Shown here piece by piece: positions 1 through 11,174 of a DNA stretch of 11,174 nucleotides. Position numbers and translations under genes: made by a program. Origin of the DNA: Cephalothrix spiralis (Eukaryota; Nemertea; Palaeonemertea; Archinemertea; Cephalotrichidae). Numbering within the stretch: position 1 is the first letter of the stretch; each line of letters opens with the position of its first letter. The stretch spans positions 1 to 11,174 of the forward strand of contig JAUCNG010379814.1 in the NCBI GenBank assembly GCA_032353305.1, read 5' to 3'. The notes under the pieces were generated by a model. The model had not been told where the DNA came from and did not search any database. It worked only from the letters and a program-made list of their open reading frames with translations.

Positions 1-117
1 GTATATCCAAGATAGGTGTGTAAATTCACAAAAATATGAGGAGCACGATAAAATACGTCGAACTCTGCTAGCTAGTGACCTCGGTGCAGCTTTAGGGTGT
101 AAAAACCCAGGATGATA

Positions 118-220
118 CTATAAAGAATCCACAATGAATAATAGAATTTTAAGATTTTAAATTTTAATTAAAATTAAAATTTAAAATCTTAAAATTATAT
201 TCATTGTGGATTCTTTATAG
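118..220. mobile_element. Near-perfect 103 bp palindrome, TA-flanked (MITE E)
   Basis: Outer arms of 22 bases (CTATAAAGAATCCACAATGA..) and inner arms of 25 bases (..AAGATTTTAAATTTTAATT) pair without mismatch. Only a small bulge (5 against 2 bases) and a 2-base centre separate them. TA occurs directly on each side (116-117 and 221-222), as expected for a Tc1/mariner-type target. There is no coding capacity. Family placement is inference from the TA and the size. Confidence 0.7.
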
Positions 221-223
221 TAT

Positions 224-945
224 ATTTATTTAATATTTGAGTAGAATTGTCTTTAATAATTAGTTATATAATTTTTAACGCATAATTCATACCAGTTCAG
301 GGAATTGCTAAATAATTAATTTTAAATCAAGCTTGGATCCTATTAGTCGGTGATGGTGATAATGACCCTAACCCTATTTGGCGCCAATTGGGGATGCCGT
401 ATGCCATGCGGGTGCGGCATCTGTTATAGTTCTGATTTTCATTCATAATAATATTATATTCGGACCAACGATTTTCACTGTTCTTTTTGTCAAATTCATT
501 CAACTAATCCTATGTCATGCTTTACGAATGATATTATAATGAATTCTTGATATTATGTTGCACATGCATGGACTAAAGTCAGTTATGTGTACTATCACAA
601 ATTGTAAAATTGACAGATTAAAGTTTACATATAGACTGACCCTAACTGGTGGGACAGAAATTATTTTCTGATTATCATTATGCCTTATTTTGGATTCAAA
701 TCATACTTTGTGATAATTTGACATCGTTGGATTTGATGCAGGTTTGTGATCAATTACTTCTTTATCTTTCGAATTCAATATCTGAGTCTGAAGGTTCTAA
801 CTGGAGATTTCAGTGGCGGCGTGAGACTGCAGCACTGCCGTATCTGCGGCACTTGACAAAATTTTAAAATTTTTGAAAAATTAAAATGAGCTCTTTCTGC
901 ATATTTTAAAGCAATAAAAAAGTGTTAAGAGTACAGGGGGTCTTA
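224..945. other. Gene-less AT-rich stretch
   Basis: Short ORFs only, with no recognisable protein. A 7 bp stem (GATGCCG/CGGCATC) lies near 393-421. Nothing else can be supported. Confidence 0.6.
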
Positions 946-1024
946 CTCAGCGAGCAACCTTGTTATCTCAGCGAGCACGTAGATCATGTAGCCCTTGCGA
1001 GCACTTATATCATCTCAGCGAGCA
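946..1024 (+). repeat. Four short spaced repeats of CTCAGCGAGCA
   Basis: CTCAGCGAGCA occurs at 946-956, 967-977 and 1014-1024, with a variant (CCTTGCGAGCA) at 993-1003. Start-to-start spacings are 21, 26 and 21 bases. The segments between are similar in length but not in sequence. This looks like a small decayed minisatellite. Confidence 0.5.
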
Positions 1025-1029
1025 CTCCA

Positions 1030-3318
1030 ATTCTCCTTCCTCGAAGTGCCTTATATTGCGTTTCTAAATCAAGTTCGATTTCAAAAAAAATTTCGCCTCG
1101 CTTCGCTCAGCTCTGTAACATATATGTTGTATACAATATAAGAAGGCGCGTTGAATAAATAACAGTTTTACTCGGTATTGAAATGTTTCCTTATCACTCT
1201 TCGGTATAAATTAACTACTAGTTAATTCGTAATATTTTTGATAATTTCTAGGCGTTGTATAAATGATTGAAATTGTGTCAAAATGTAATTGATCTACATG
1301 TAGATGATTTCCTAATATAATTAACTCAAAAATGGTCTCGCCTCGATTTCAAAAATTCGTTTTATGTTATATACTGGGGACCGATACCGATACTGCAGCC
1401 TCAAGTATCAGCGATACCGATATCATGTTTCATGTGCCATCCTTGCTCCCAGTCCCAGTCTATATGTGTAGCTAGGGCCTGACTATTCATATTGTAGTAT
1501 TGTATCTCTTAATACGGTAGATCCTTACAGATGCAACTGGAAGGATTTTGTCACACAGTCACTGTTAAGTCGTTTTATCAGGTCATCTGATTGCCGTATC
1601 CAACAGCAAATAATCCCCATTCATGTGATACGTTGAAACTTTAATGGAAGAGTAATTTCTTCGTTATCGATAGATTAGTTTTTCTCGTCTAAAGGACACT
1701 TTGAATCCTTTCATAGCTCTATTACGCATGTTGAGTGGATTTCCTTCAGCCTTTGATGGCTATTTTGTTATCTTATTTATTCTCTTTTTGTTTTCTAGTT
1801 CCATCAGACTCATCTGCTTAATTAGGATCCAATGGTTATTTCGAACTGTTTTAGTTTTGACATGAATGTAAATTTAAAAATGAAATTGGCCTTAAAATGT
1901 CGAGTGCAAAATATTATTTCACTGCATTAGTTCATTTCATTTCGTCAGAGCATGATAATCTCTAATCATCTCGAATTGCACTCTACTGAGTGAGATTCGA
2001 TTTGGAATTTGGTCTCATCCGGTTGTGCATTGTGGGAACCGAACAACACGCACAAAAACATATCTGCATATTAATCAGGGAAAAAAGTACGGTCGAGAAA
2101 GGCGACCAATAAAATATCATAGAGTATGTGGATAAAATTGTCAAAGTTTTCTGCGGACATAATATACCCTGCCGTGCTAAAGTACAGGTTATTATATTCC
2201 TGGATTTTAGCATCCTGTATGTACATAGTACAGATATCTACCTCTTGTTTACTAGACTAAATATACCCATTTTAAACATTTGCAAAGTTTGCAAAAGTGG
2301 AGTTAAACACCATCGAAATATGGTTTGTCTCATGCAAAGGCAAAATAGCTGGTAAACAATATTTCCTCAGCTGAACTTTTCGCGACAACCGTCAACCAAT
2401 TTGTATTTATTTACTCCCTTACAGCTGACGTATAGTCGTATAGCTTATAAGGTCAGGGAATAGTTCGTAAAAATGGTCAGAGAAATTTTTCATGATAGCT
2501 TTTCCTAGAGGTTCTCCCATTTTTTTATTAAAGGGGTTAAAAAAGGAGCCAATATTACCGTTGCTTATCTTTGCTTCTGAATTATCCGAAAACGTTTAGG
2601 AAACAGGAATATTGGTTTAAACGTATTTTAATTAGGGATTATATTTCATTTTGAGAACTCTTTTTCTGTATCGTATATATTGTTCCTTGGTCTACGAAAC
2701 CCTCGTATATATGTGTACTTGTAGTCTTGTAGACTATAAAGTGTAACGAATAGTTTCTTTCCAGAGAAAGAATCGATCAGGAGTGGGTTCATTTGGGACA
2801 TTGGCTGTATTTACTTTCTTCAGTCCATATTCATTTAAGTAAAGGCCCGGGGTTAATAATTTCTGAATTTGTCAAAAATGGCGGCCATCTTGGACGCTGT
2901 CTTGGATTTTGGAAAGAGCTCCACCGAGGTTTATGGGGACTTTCTACATAACCCACATTTATTTACGTATAGCTAAGAAAACCAGGGAACAGTTTGAAAA
3001 ATAGTTAGGAAAAGGATTCTGATAGTTTTGCCTATTAGCTTCGAATAAATAACAAATCTTTCATTTTCTTACTTTGTCGATTTTTGGTATAATACTCTTG
3101 GACTATATAAATGAAAGGAAGATGGACTCGATGTGAATATCAATATCCTCATGATGACAGTCTACTCCAAGATTACATCACATGCATAGAAGGAATACAG
3201 ATCAGTATTTTTCGAATTCGTAATACATGCATATTTATTTTGTGTAAAGATTATACCCAAATAATAGTCATCCCTTCTGATTTACCATTTAGAAATTGGA
3301 AATACAATTTACCCAGAT
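1030..3318. other. Long gene-less upstream region
   Basis: This is AT-rich DNA upstream of the first coding exon, either intergenic or a 5' intron. ORFs up to 76 codons on both strands have no family resemblance and no splice-site context. It contains a 14 bp palindrome ATCTACATGTAGAT (1292-1305), a paired ATGGCGGCCAT motif (2874-2893), and three loosely similar segments near 2426, 2718 and 2966. A non-coding first exon and promoter of TTBK could lie here, but no signal identifies them. Confidence 0.55.
2874..2893. promoter_or_regulatory. Back-to-back ATGGCGGC/AAGATGGC motif (YY1-like on both strands)
   Basis: AAAATGGCGGCC reads on the + strand and CCAAGATGGCCGCC on the - strand, overlapping around GGCGGCCATC. 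Both resemble the animal YY1 core AAGATGGCGGC. No promoter context is visible, and the motif is also common in dispersed repeats, so function is uncertain. Confidence 0.25.
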
Positions 3319-3388
3319 TGTACTCTTAACTTCAGACACCGACTTGTGTAGGTGTAATCAAAGGTAGAAAAAAGTTCGAGTACGTAGG

Positions 3389-4060
3389 CCTACTCTAAAG
3401 CCTACCGCACACTAGTCCGCAGAATCGCAAGAACGCTAGAACGCAACCAAAATCAAACATGTTTGCGTTCTAGCGTTCTAGCGATTTCGTCCCCGCACAC
3501 TAGCAATTTTGATGCGATCCTGCGTATCGGCGTTCCTGCGATTATGCGAATTACTGTTGGTTAGGATTACATGTTTGATTTTGTTGCGTTCTAGCGTTCT
3601 TGCGATTCTGCGGACTAGTGTGCGGTAGGCTTAATTTGGTGGGTGTCAAGCAAAAAATAGAAAAAAAGTTAGCTTCCGTACTCTAATTTAGTGGGTATTC
3701 AGACATACGGAGGGTGTCCACTGTCCAGCAAGAAATAGAGAGAACAAATTGAAATTTGTGCATGTTGGAAATTTGTTTGAACTTTTGCCTGAAAGAAGGC
3801 TACCGAAGAAAATTTTGTAAAATTGTTCCACCATGCCCAAAACATTTTGGTGGGTGACGGGCAAAAAATCCTGAAAATTTACCAAGTATAATCTTACTTA
3901 GTGGGTGATGTACTCTAATTTGGTGGGTGTCCGGCAAAAAAACCCAAAAATGTTAAGTTTTGATGGGTTTCCGACAACAAAAACACCAAAAGCTCTAATT
4001 TGGTCGGTGTCCGACAAAAAAAACCCATATTTTAATTAGCATACATACTCTAATTTAAGG
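3389..4060 (+). repeat. Degenerate array of TACTCTAATTTGGTGGGTGTC units
   Basis: Recurring words are TACTCTAATTT, GGTGGGTGTC(C) and (C)GGCAAAAAA. They appear at about 3631 (first unit, split by MITE A1), 3680, 3848, 3900, 3910, 3960, 3992 and 4046. Units are uneven, roughly 30-60 bases, and have diverged. Any ORF reading through this array, such as the 65-codon one on the - strand at 3688-3885, is best explained by the repeat. Confidence 0.6.
3400..3630. mobile_element. MITE A1: palindromic, TTAA-type target
   Basis: The terminal inverted repeats are about 61 bp, identical but for one indel (3400-3461 and 3570-3630), and start GCCTACCGCACACTAGTCCG. TTAA follows at 3631-3634 and TAAA precedes at 3396-3399, probably a TTAA duplication with one changed base. 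TTAA targets are typical of piggyBac and Kolobok families. The interior is built of GAACGCTAGAACGC-like words. It lacks about 83 bp of the left arm seen in copy A2. It sits inside the first unit of the GGTGGGTGTC array. Confidence 0.85.
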
Positions 4061-4133
4061 AATGTTGGGAGTCTTTTTGAAATTAAAAAAAAGGAAGTTG
4101 TAGTACGTCGACCGTGTCTGAAGATAGAGTACA

Positions 4134-4667
4134 CCCCACTCTTATTTACTCAATGATGTACATAATTTACTCAGTTTTGTCTAGCGAAGTAGTAGGCTAC
4201 TAGTTGCGTGTTAATAAGTAGTTTTCATGATACAAAAAGAACTGATGTACAGGTTTTTCTTCTTTAACTATAAGATCCCGAGTCTCCCGACGGCCATTCT
4301 ACCATTTCCTTGATGTTCAGTTACTATGACATGAAATGACTCAGCAGGTTTCTTATTTCTAATGTCATTTTCTCCTTGGAAATGATTAGGAACTGATTTT
4401 TGTTTTCTAATAACTTGTTTAGTAAGTTTTTCGCTAGAATAAGTATTTGTATCTCTATTTTAAGCCTTATTCTAGGATCTTCGTGGAATCAGGTATTTGA
4501 ATATTTCAGAATATCGCCAGAGAGATAGTTTGTCGGTAAACACCATTGTTTATGTTTTTGTGGTTGTGTTTATTCATTAAGGAAAACGTTTGAATCAGTC
4601 TAGTATACCTTGGCAATTGGATTATTGTTTGGCAGCCCTTTAAAATTTGGTATAAGTGAAACATTTG
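4134..4667. other. AT-rich spacer, no gene seen
   Basis: It lies between the fold-back element and MITE B1. It contains only short ORFs and no clear repeat or RNA gene. It is probably intron or upstream sequence of TTBK. Confidence 0.6.
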
Positions 4668-4674
4668 TTTCTAT

Positions 4675-5036
4675 CAAAGTCATGATACAAAGGGTTCAAG
4701 TAGCTTAACGATAGTACAGGTGAGACCTATATTGTATATAATATGATTCGCTTGGTGGTCTATAAATAATGCAGATAATATATCTCATTTAGCCACAAGA
4801 TCCAATTTACACGGCTGTAATGTAAACAACAAGTACATCTCACAGGGATCTCATCTTATGTCAGCCAGATGTCAAAATACAACAATTTTAACGAAGAAAT
4901 AAAATCACGATGATAATGATCATTTCTCAAGATCTCTCAACGTAACACGATAATACTCCACATGAGTTTGAAAACACCTGCATAAAGGTATTAGTTATAT
5001 TAGTGCTACTTGAACCCCTTTGTATCATGACCTTTG
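4675..5036. mobile_element. MITE B1 (362 bp, 7 bp target duplication TTTCTAT)
   Basis: The ends are CAAAGTCATGATACAAAGGG and the inverted CAAAGGTCATGATACAAAGG, with similarity continuing through TTCAAGTAGC. TTTCTAT directly flanks both ends (4668-4674 and 5037-5043). It is a clear homologue of B2 at 8896-9239, in the same orientation, sharing interior blocks such as TTTACACGGCTGTAATGTAA. There is no coding capacity. The CAAAG terminus fits the hAT end pattern, but hAT duplications are usually 8 bp; P- and Dada-type elements make 7 bp ones. Superfamily is left open. Confidence 0.88.
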
Positions 5037-5081
5037 TTTCTATATATTTCAAAACCGTTATCTTTTACTTTTTCAGACAAG

Positions 5082-5090
5082 ATGGGTTAG
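5082..5090 (+). promoter_or_regulatory. Minimal upstream ORF (Met-Gly-stop) in the TTBK 5' leader
   Basis: ATG GGT TAG sits 38 bases before the main start, in a different frame. Its context is strong (A at -3, G at +4), so scanning ribosomes would probably recognise it if this leader is in the mRNA. That would lower main-ORF translation or make it depend on reinitiation. It starts five bases after the predicted acceptor, so use of the alternative AG at 5080-5081 would put this ATG at the exon's very first bases. Confidence 0.45.
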
Positions 5091-5128
5091 TTTCACCGTA
5101 AGGTCAGGGCCAACTCCAAGATAGCACC

Positions 5129-7820
<2,692 letters not shown>

Positions 7821-8054
7821 TGCCTTATTAGGAATGATTTCGCACTCGCAGGTGCCTTTAGTTTAACTCCCAATCACACATATGAACTTCAGTTCACCTT
7901 CTCACCGTCTTCCTATTTTAGCTCATTTGTATCATTTTAGTTTTCGAAATACATTAAAAAGCCATACATAAAATCAAGAGGGTTTACCTTGGTAAACTCG
8001 GGGTTAGATGACGATCCATCTTCTTGTTCAAATGTCGATCTTAATAGATGGGGT

Positions 8055-8331
8055 TAAACGGGATTCGGTATAGGCCCTAAATGGCCCTTACGGGATCGGG
8101 ATAGGCCCACGGAACGGGATTCGGGGAAACTTGGGGACCTAACGGTAACGGGGGACGGAAAATGGAAATCAAACAGTAGCGGGAGACGGGAAACGGAAAT
8201 AAGGCGGGATGAAACCCAAACGGAGACGGGACATGAAAACCAAACGGAAACGGAGACGGGACTATGGAATAACAACGTATACCGGGATAGCAAACGGGAT
8301 GGAATTTTTCACAAACGGGATCGGGATAGAG
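8055..8331 (+). repeat. A/G-rich CGGGA/ACGGAAA microrepeat array
   Basis: About 280 bases are dominated by AAACGGGA, CGGGATCGGGATAGG and ACGGAAA variants, with strong purine excess on the + strand and few C outside CGG. Units are irregular, about 6-12 bases. The two overlapping - strand ORFs here (8054-8293 and 8077-8376) are low-complexity Ser/Phe/Pro/Val products of the array, not genes. Confidence 0.75.
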
Positions 8332-8895
8332 ACCCCCCCATCTGGGCCCTCTTAATAAAGGAGAGAGAAAATACAATTTTTTTATTCAAAGTCAAGTAAT
8401 TTCAATAATATTACGACCAGCAACATGAAACTTATACCAAAATATTCTTTATTAAAATCGCCTCCGCAATCATTCAGCTGTTTTTGAAAAAATTCAAAAT
8501 GATGCGTAATAAAATATTTGAAAATTAGATAGGTGAAATAGTATTGATATATACTTAAAAGTATATTGCCAAAATCAATATGTTTCTTGCATTAGTTTTA
8601 CATTAAATGACACATGAAGTTATAATAACATAATCATCAATAATAAGAAATATATTTGAATGAAAATTACAGAGAAAAAATTGATTTTATCAAAATACTT
8701 TCAGTGTATAGCATCAATCAATACTATTTCCTTTACTTATTTTCAAAATGTTTGACTAAGTCATCACTTAGTGCAGACGAGTTTGGAAAGGTTGGTGCTC
8801 GATATTAATGAAATATTTGTATTTGAATCAATAAATGGCATTTCTTTCTCCTTTAAAGGGTAGGCCAGTCAGCAATTCATACCTTGAAGTAGTGC

Positions 8896-9239
8896 CAAAG
8901 TCATGATGTAAAGGGGTTCAAGTAGCTTAAAGATCGTACATGTGAGACCAATATCGTATCCAATATGATTAGCTTGCCATGGGGTATAAATAATGTAGAT
9001 AAAATACGTCATTTAGCCACATGATCTAATTTACACGGCTGTAATGTAAACAACTAGTACATCTAACCGGAAAATGATCTTGGCCAGCCAGATGTTACTC
9101 GAGTTAATCCCACCCTTTCTTAAAGTAACACGCTAATCCACATGAGTCTGAAAACACCTGCATATATAAATAGCCTTCCGTATGCGAAAGGTATTAGTTA
9201 TATTAGTGCTCGATTCTCCCCTTTACATCATGACCTTTG
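8896..9239. mobile_element. MITE B2 (344 bp, 7 bp target duplication GTAGTGC)
   Basis: This is the second copy of family B, in the same orientation as B1. The ends are CAAAGTCATGATGTAAAGGG and the inverted CAAAGGTCATGATGTAAAGG. GTAGTGC directly flanks both sides (8889-8895 and 9240-9246). It shares with B1 TTTAGCCACA, TTTACACGGCTGTAATGTAA, GAAAACACCTGCATA and AGGTATTAGTTATATTAGTG. It has no coding capacity. Confidence 0.88.
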
Positions 9240-10070
9240 GTAGTGCAGATTGTCAATTCTGGCCACGGGAGCAAAAAATGAAGCTGAATCATACGAAAGT
9301 TAACTTTGATTCCCATCTTAGTTTAATATATAACCTGATACTGTTAATCAGTGCAGATGAATTTTATCCTACACTCCATGTTGCTGAAGGGGCCCTTGAA
9401 TATAAAAATCGAAGCCATATATAGCTTTTTAACTAACGTTACCTAGCACCTAGGTATAAAGCTTCCACTTTAATTTACGGTGCATCCCCTTTATCATTGT
9501 ATTATAGAAAAAAAGAAACTCAAAAAGTCTCAATAGATCCACTGACAATATGTACATATTAAACTCTTTGAGAGTATGTTGGTAAAAACAGGCGCGGGGG
9601 GGGGGGGGTTGTCTTAAAAGTGCAGACACCAACGTCTCCGAAGTGAAACACAACCTCCAAACACCCACCCCAAACCATCACTAACTTGACATTTTTTCAC
9701 TTTTCGGAACTCGGTAGAAAAACACCTACCCTTTTTAGCAACAAAATTAAAAGCGGTGAGAGAGAAAAATTAAAATTTTGCCAAATAAAAACTACGCCGC
9801 AGAAACTTTTATAAAAATTTTCCACCATATACAAAAAATGGAGTGACGTGTATTAATTGTTACTTATTAATATTTTACATCATTTTTCGGACAATGCTTT
9901 CTAGACACCCTTTATTATCGAGAAAAGAACCTCACTCTCAAGACATAGCCTCTGGATACCCACTCATTATCGAGATAATAACTTCACTTTAAAGACATAA
10001 GCCTCTGGACATCACGTCTCGAAATTTTTCTGAAAAGTGAGCCCAATTTCCAAAAACACCCCACCCATCC

Positions 10071-10194
10071 TACCCTGACAGGCAAGGGTTGGTATGCGGC
10101 GCAATCTTATCACTAGGAACGAGTGCTACCTCATACCATATTAGATTGGAGCAACCAGGGTTCGGAAATTTATCCTAGGGTCTTAAGCACAGTA
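10071..10194. mobile_element. Nested insertion 1 in D2 (124 bp, 9 bp flanks CACCCATCC)
   Basis: CACCCATCC occurs exactly at 10062-10070 and 10195-10203, and the intervening DNA is absent from D1. It contains GGTTCGGAA (10159-10167), resembling a Pol III B box, so a SINE-like origin is possible; no convincing A box or A-rich tail is seen. A GGTATG/CATACC stem (10092-10138 region) is present. Family unknown. Confidence 0.5.
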
Positions 10195-10206
10195 CACCCA
10201 TCCAGG

Positions 10207-10290
10207 CATCCCATTTCTAGGGCCTGATCAACTGATCTCTCTATCATTCTCTCATGAGAAAGTGAAAGGAAGAACCCCGGTTTCGGGATG
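10207..10290. mobile_element. Nested insertion 2 in D2 (84 bp, 9 bp flanks CCATCCAGG)
   Basis: CCATCCAGG occurs at 10198-10206 and 10291-10299. The insert starts CATCCC and ends GGGATG, an imperfect inverted repeat whose ends match at CATCCC and again at GGG further in. It looks like a very small MITE that landed in the duplicated flank of nested insertion 1. Coding capacity is nil. Confidence 0.45.
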
Positions 10291-11174
10291 CCATCCAGGT
10301 TGGTGTCTGGACTTTCAAAACAACCACCCTGGGTCTGTTATGAAAATAATTAGTTGATTTAACATCGACTTTGTTATCCTTTAATGTACGTCTATTAATT
10401 GATCGATCCCAACCTTTTTCTACCGTCTAAATCGGAAGTACACAGTATAATGTCTCTCTGTTGCGGCCTGACTCTTCTGTTTCTATGGCAACCATTTTTT
10501 AATACTTTTGATTGTAATATTTCTTCTAATACCGAGTTTATTAGCTTAAAATGATCTAAAAAGATCCCACGAGATACTTTAAATTTTCATTTACTCCTAC
10601 AAACTCTGCCCTGCCTATCTCAAATTGTTAAAGGGATTGATTTTTCACTGCCTACACTACTACTATTACTCTCCTCTATTGATTTCTAAACTGACACGTT
10701 TTCTAATGTCTCGTTTTAAGGTATATGTGCACGAAGATAGCTAGTTTAACATTAATTTTTTGCACTGTCGTTTGCGCGACGAGTAACGTCTTGTATACCA
10801 GACTAGAAGATAGCATGACAATTTTGAAATAAATTTTTTTTCTGGCCTAAAGGTGTCTTGTTAAAAATCATAGTGTCGATTAAAAGAAGACTTTCATCTT
10901 GAAAAAAAGTTATCTAAAGCACTGTTGACCAAAATTGAAACAGAGAAGGAACCTTATCATTACTAGGGTTAAATTAAGAAATGTTAAAATTCGGGTGAAA
11001 ATATCCATTTATGGTAGAAAAAAATATTTGTTAATATACATTGGATATTTATGGATTTTTTTTAATGATAATTTTGTATCAAAATCGAATGCAATTGTTT
11101 ATTTATTTAAGTTTTATATATTTTGTCTAAATTTTTCAAATGATATCGTTGCACCGCTAAAAATATCGAGCAAT

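Larger units (their letters stand above)
3319..4133. repeat. Fold-back repeat element with inverted ends, enclosing the GGTGGGTGTC array
   Basis: The left end TGTACTCTTAACTTCAGACA (3319-3343) recurs inverted at 4107-4133, where the reverse complement reads TGTACTCTATCTTCAGACAC, with a 1-base indel and few mismatches. The interior is a degenerate array. Without the inserted MITE A1 the unit is about 580 bp, near the size of element D. It also shares D-like interior words: GAGAGAA, AAAATTTTG and TTCCACCAT, plus repeated GGTGGGTG. No target-site duplication was found, so the outer edges are approximate. Confidence 0.5.
9596..10329 (-). mobile_element. Element D2, inverted copy of D1, interrupted by nested insertions
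   Basis: It reads as the reverse complement of D1: its left half (AAGTGCAGACACCAACGTCT, then CACCTACC..AGAGAGAAAAAT) matches D1's right half, and its right half (TCGAGA.., CTCTGGATACCCACT) matches D1's left half. It begins in a run of 13 G (9596-9608) and ends near CAACCACCC. Without the nested DNA it is about 508 bp against 529 for D1. No target duplication was found, perhaps because the G-run side has been remodelled. Confidence 0.82.

Noticed and set aside
364-375. Telomere-like CCCTAACCCT
   Set aside because: Fewer than two units of the repeat; similar CCTAACCCTATT at 5779 is also isolated.
946-1024. CRISPR-like look of spaced CTCAGCGAGCA repeats
   Set aside because: Repeats are only 11 bases with uneven spacing, and the window is clearly animal DNA with spliced exons.
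1983-2355. Overlapping 75-76 codon ORFs on both strands
   Set aside because: No recognisable domain, no splice-site logic, and a length expected by chance in 11 kb of AT-rich DNA.
3688-3885. 65-codon - strand ORF
   Set aside because: It lies within the degenerate GGTGGGTGTC array and follows repeat units.
8054-8376. Two overlapping - strand ORFs of 79 and 99 codons
   Set aside because: They translate the CGGGA/ACGGAAA array into repetitive Ser/Val/Phe/Pro sequence. Openness in two frames comes from base composition, not coding.
9182-9424. 80-codon + strand ORF overlapping the end of B2
   Set aside because: It starts inside the MITE, runs into flanking intron, and has no family resemblance.
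10071-10194. tRNA gene or tRNA pseudogene
   Set aside because: Only a B-box-like GGTTCGGAA is seen. I could not fit an A box at the right distance or a cloverleaf on either strand.

Overview
The window is genomic DNA from an animal. It is AT-rich, mostly non-coding, and split by GT-AG introns. The only gene I can support is the 5' part of a tau-tubulin kinase (TTBK) gene on the + strand. Three coding exons (5129-5194, 5904-6051, 7061-7275) join in frame into 143 residues. These cover the short N-terminus, the whole kinase N-lobe and the start of the C-lobe, and stop at the HRDIKP catalytic loop. The rest of the kinase and the long TTBK tail lie beyond the right edge, because intron 3 is still open at 11174. 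I cannot name the species. Intron sizes and a dense load of short transposons fit a marine invertebrate (this is inference).

Layout. 1-3318 is gene-less upstream or 5' intronic DNA, with one near-perfect 103 bp palindrome (118-220). 3319-4133 is a fold-back repeat holding a degenerate GGTGGGTGTC array, itself interrupted by a palindromic TTAA-flanked MITE (A1, 3400-3630). 4675-5036 is a second MITE type (B1) with 7 bp target duplications; it ends about 40 bp before the first coding exon. Intron 1 (5195-5903) is free of clear elements. Intron 2 (6052-7060) holds A2 (6319-6632) and a third MITE, C (6691-6939). Intron 3 (7276 to beyond the window) holds D1 (7292-7820, 9 bp target duplication), a strand-asymmetric A/G-rich CGGGA array (8055-8331), B2 (8896-9239), and D2 (9596-10329). 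D2 is an inverted D copy that appears to have taken two successive insertions at one spot. The last 850 bases look like plain intron.

No operon-like or multi-gene system is present. The interest lies in transposon archaeology: four or five non-autonomous DNA-transposon families with readable target-site duplications, nested insertions that give relative ages, and elements placed within tens of bases of splice sites. None of these elements encodes a transposase in this window.
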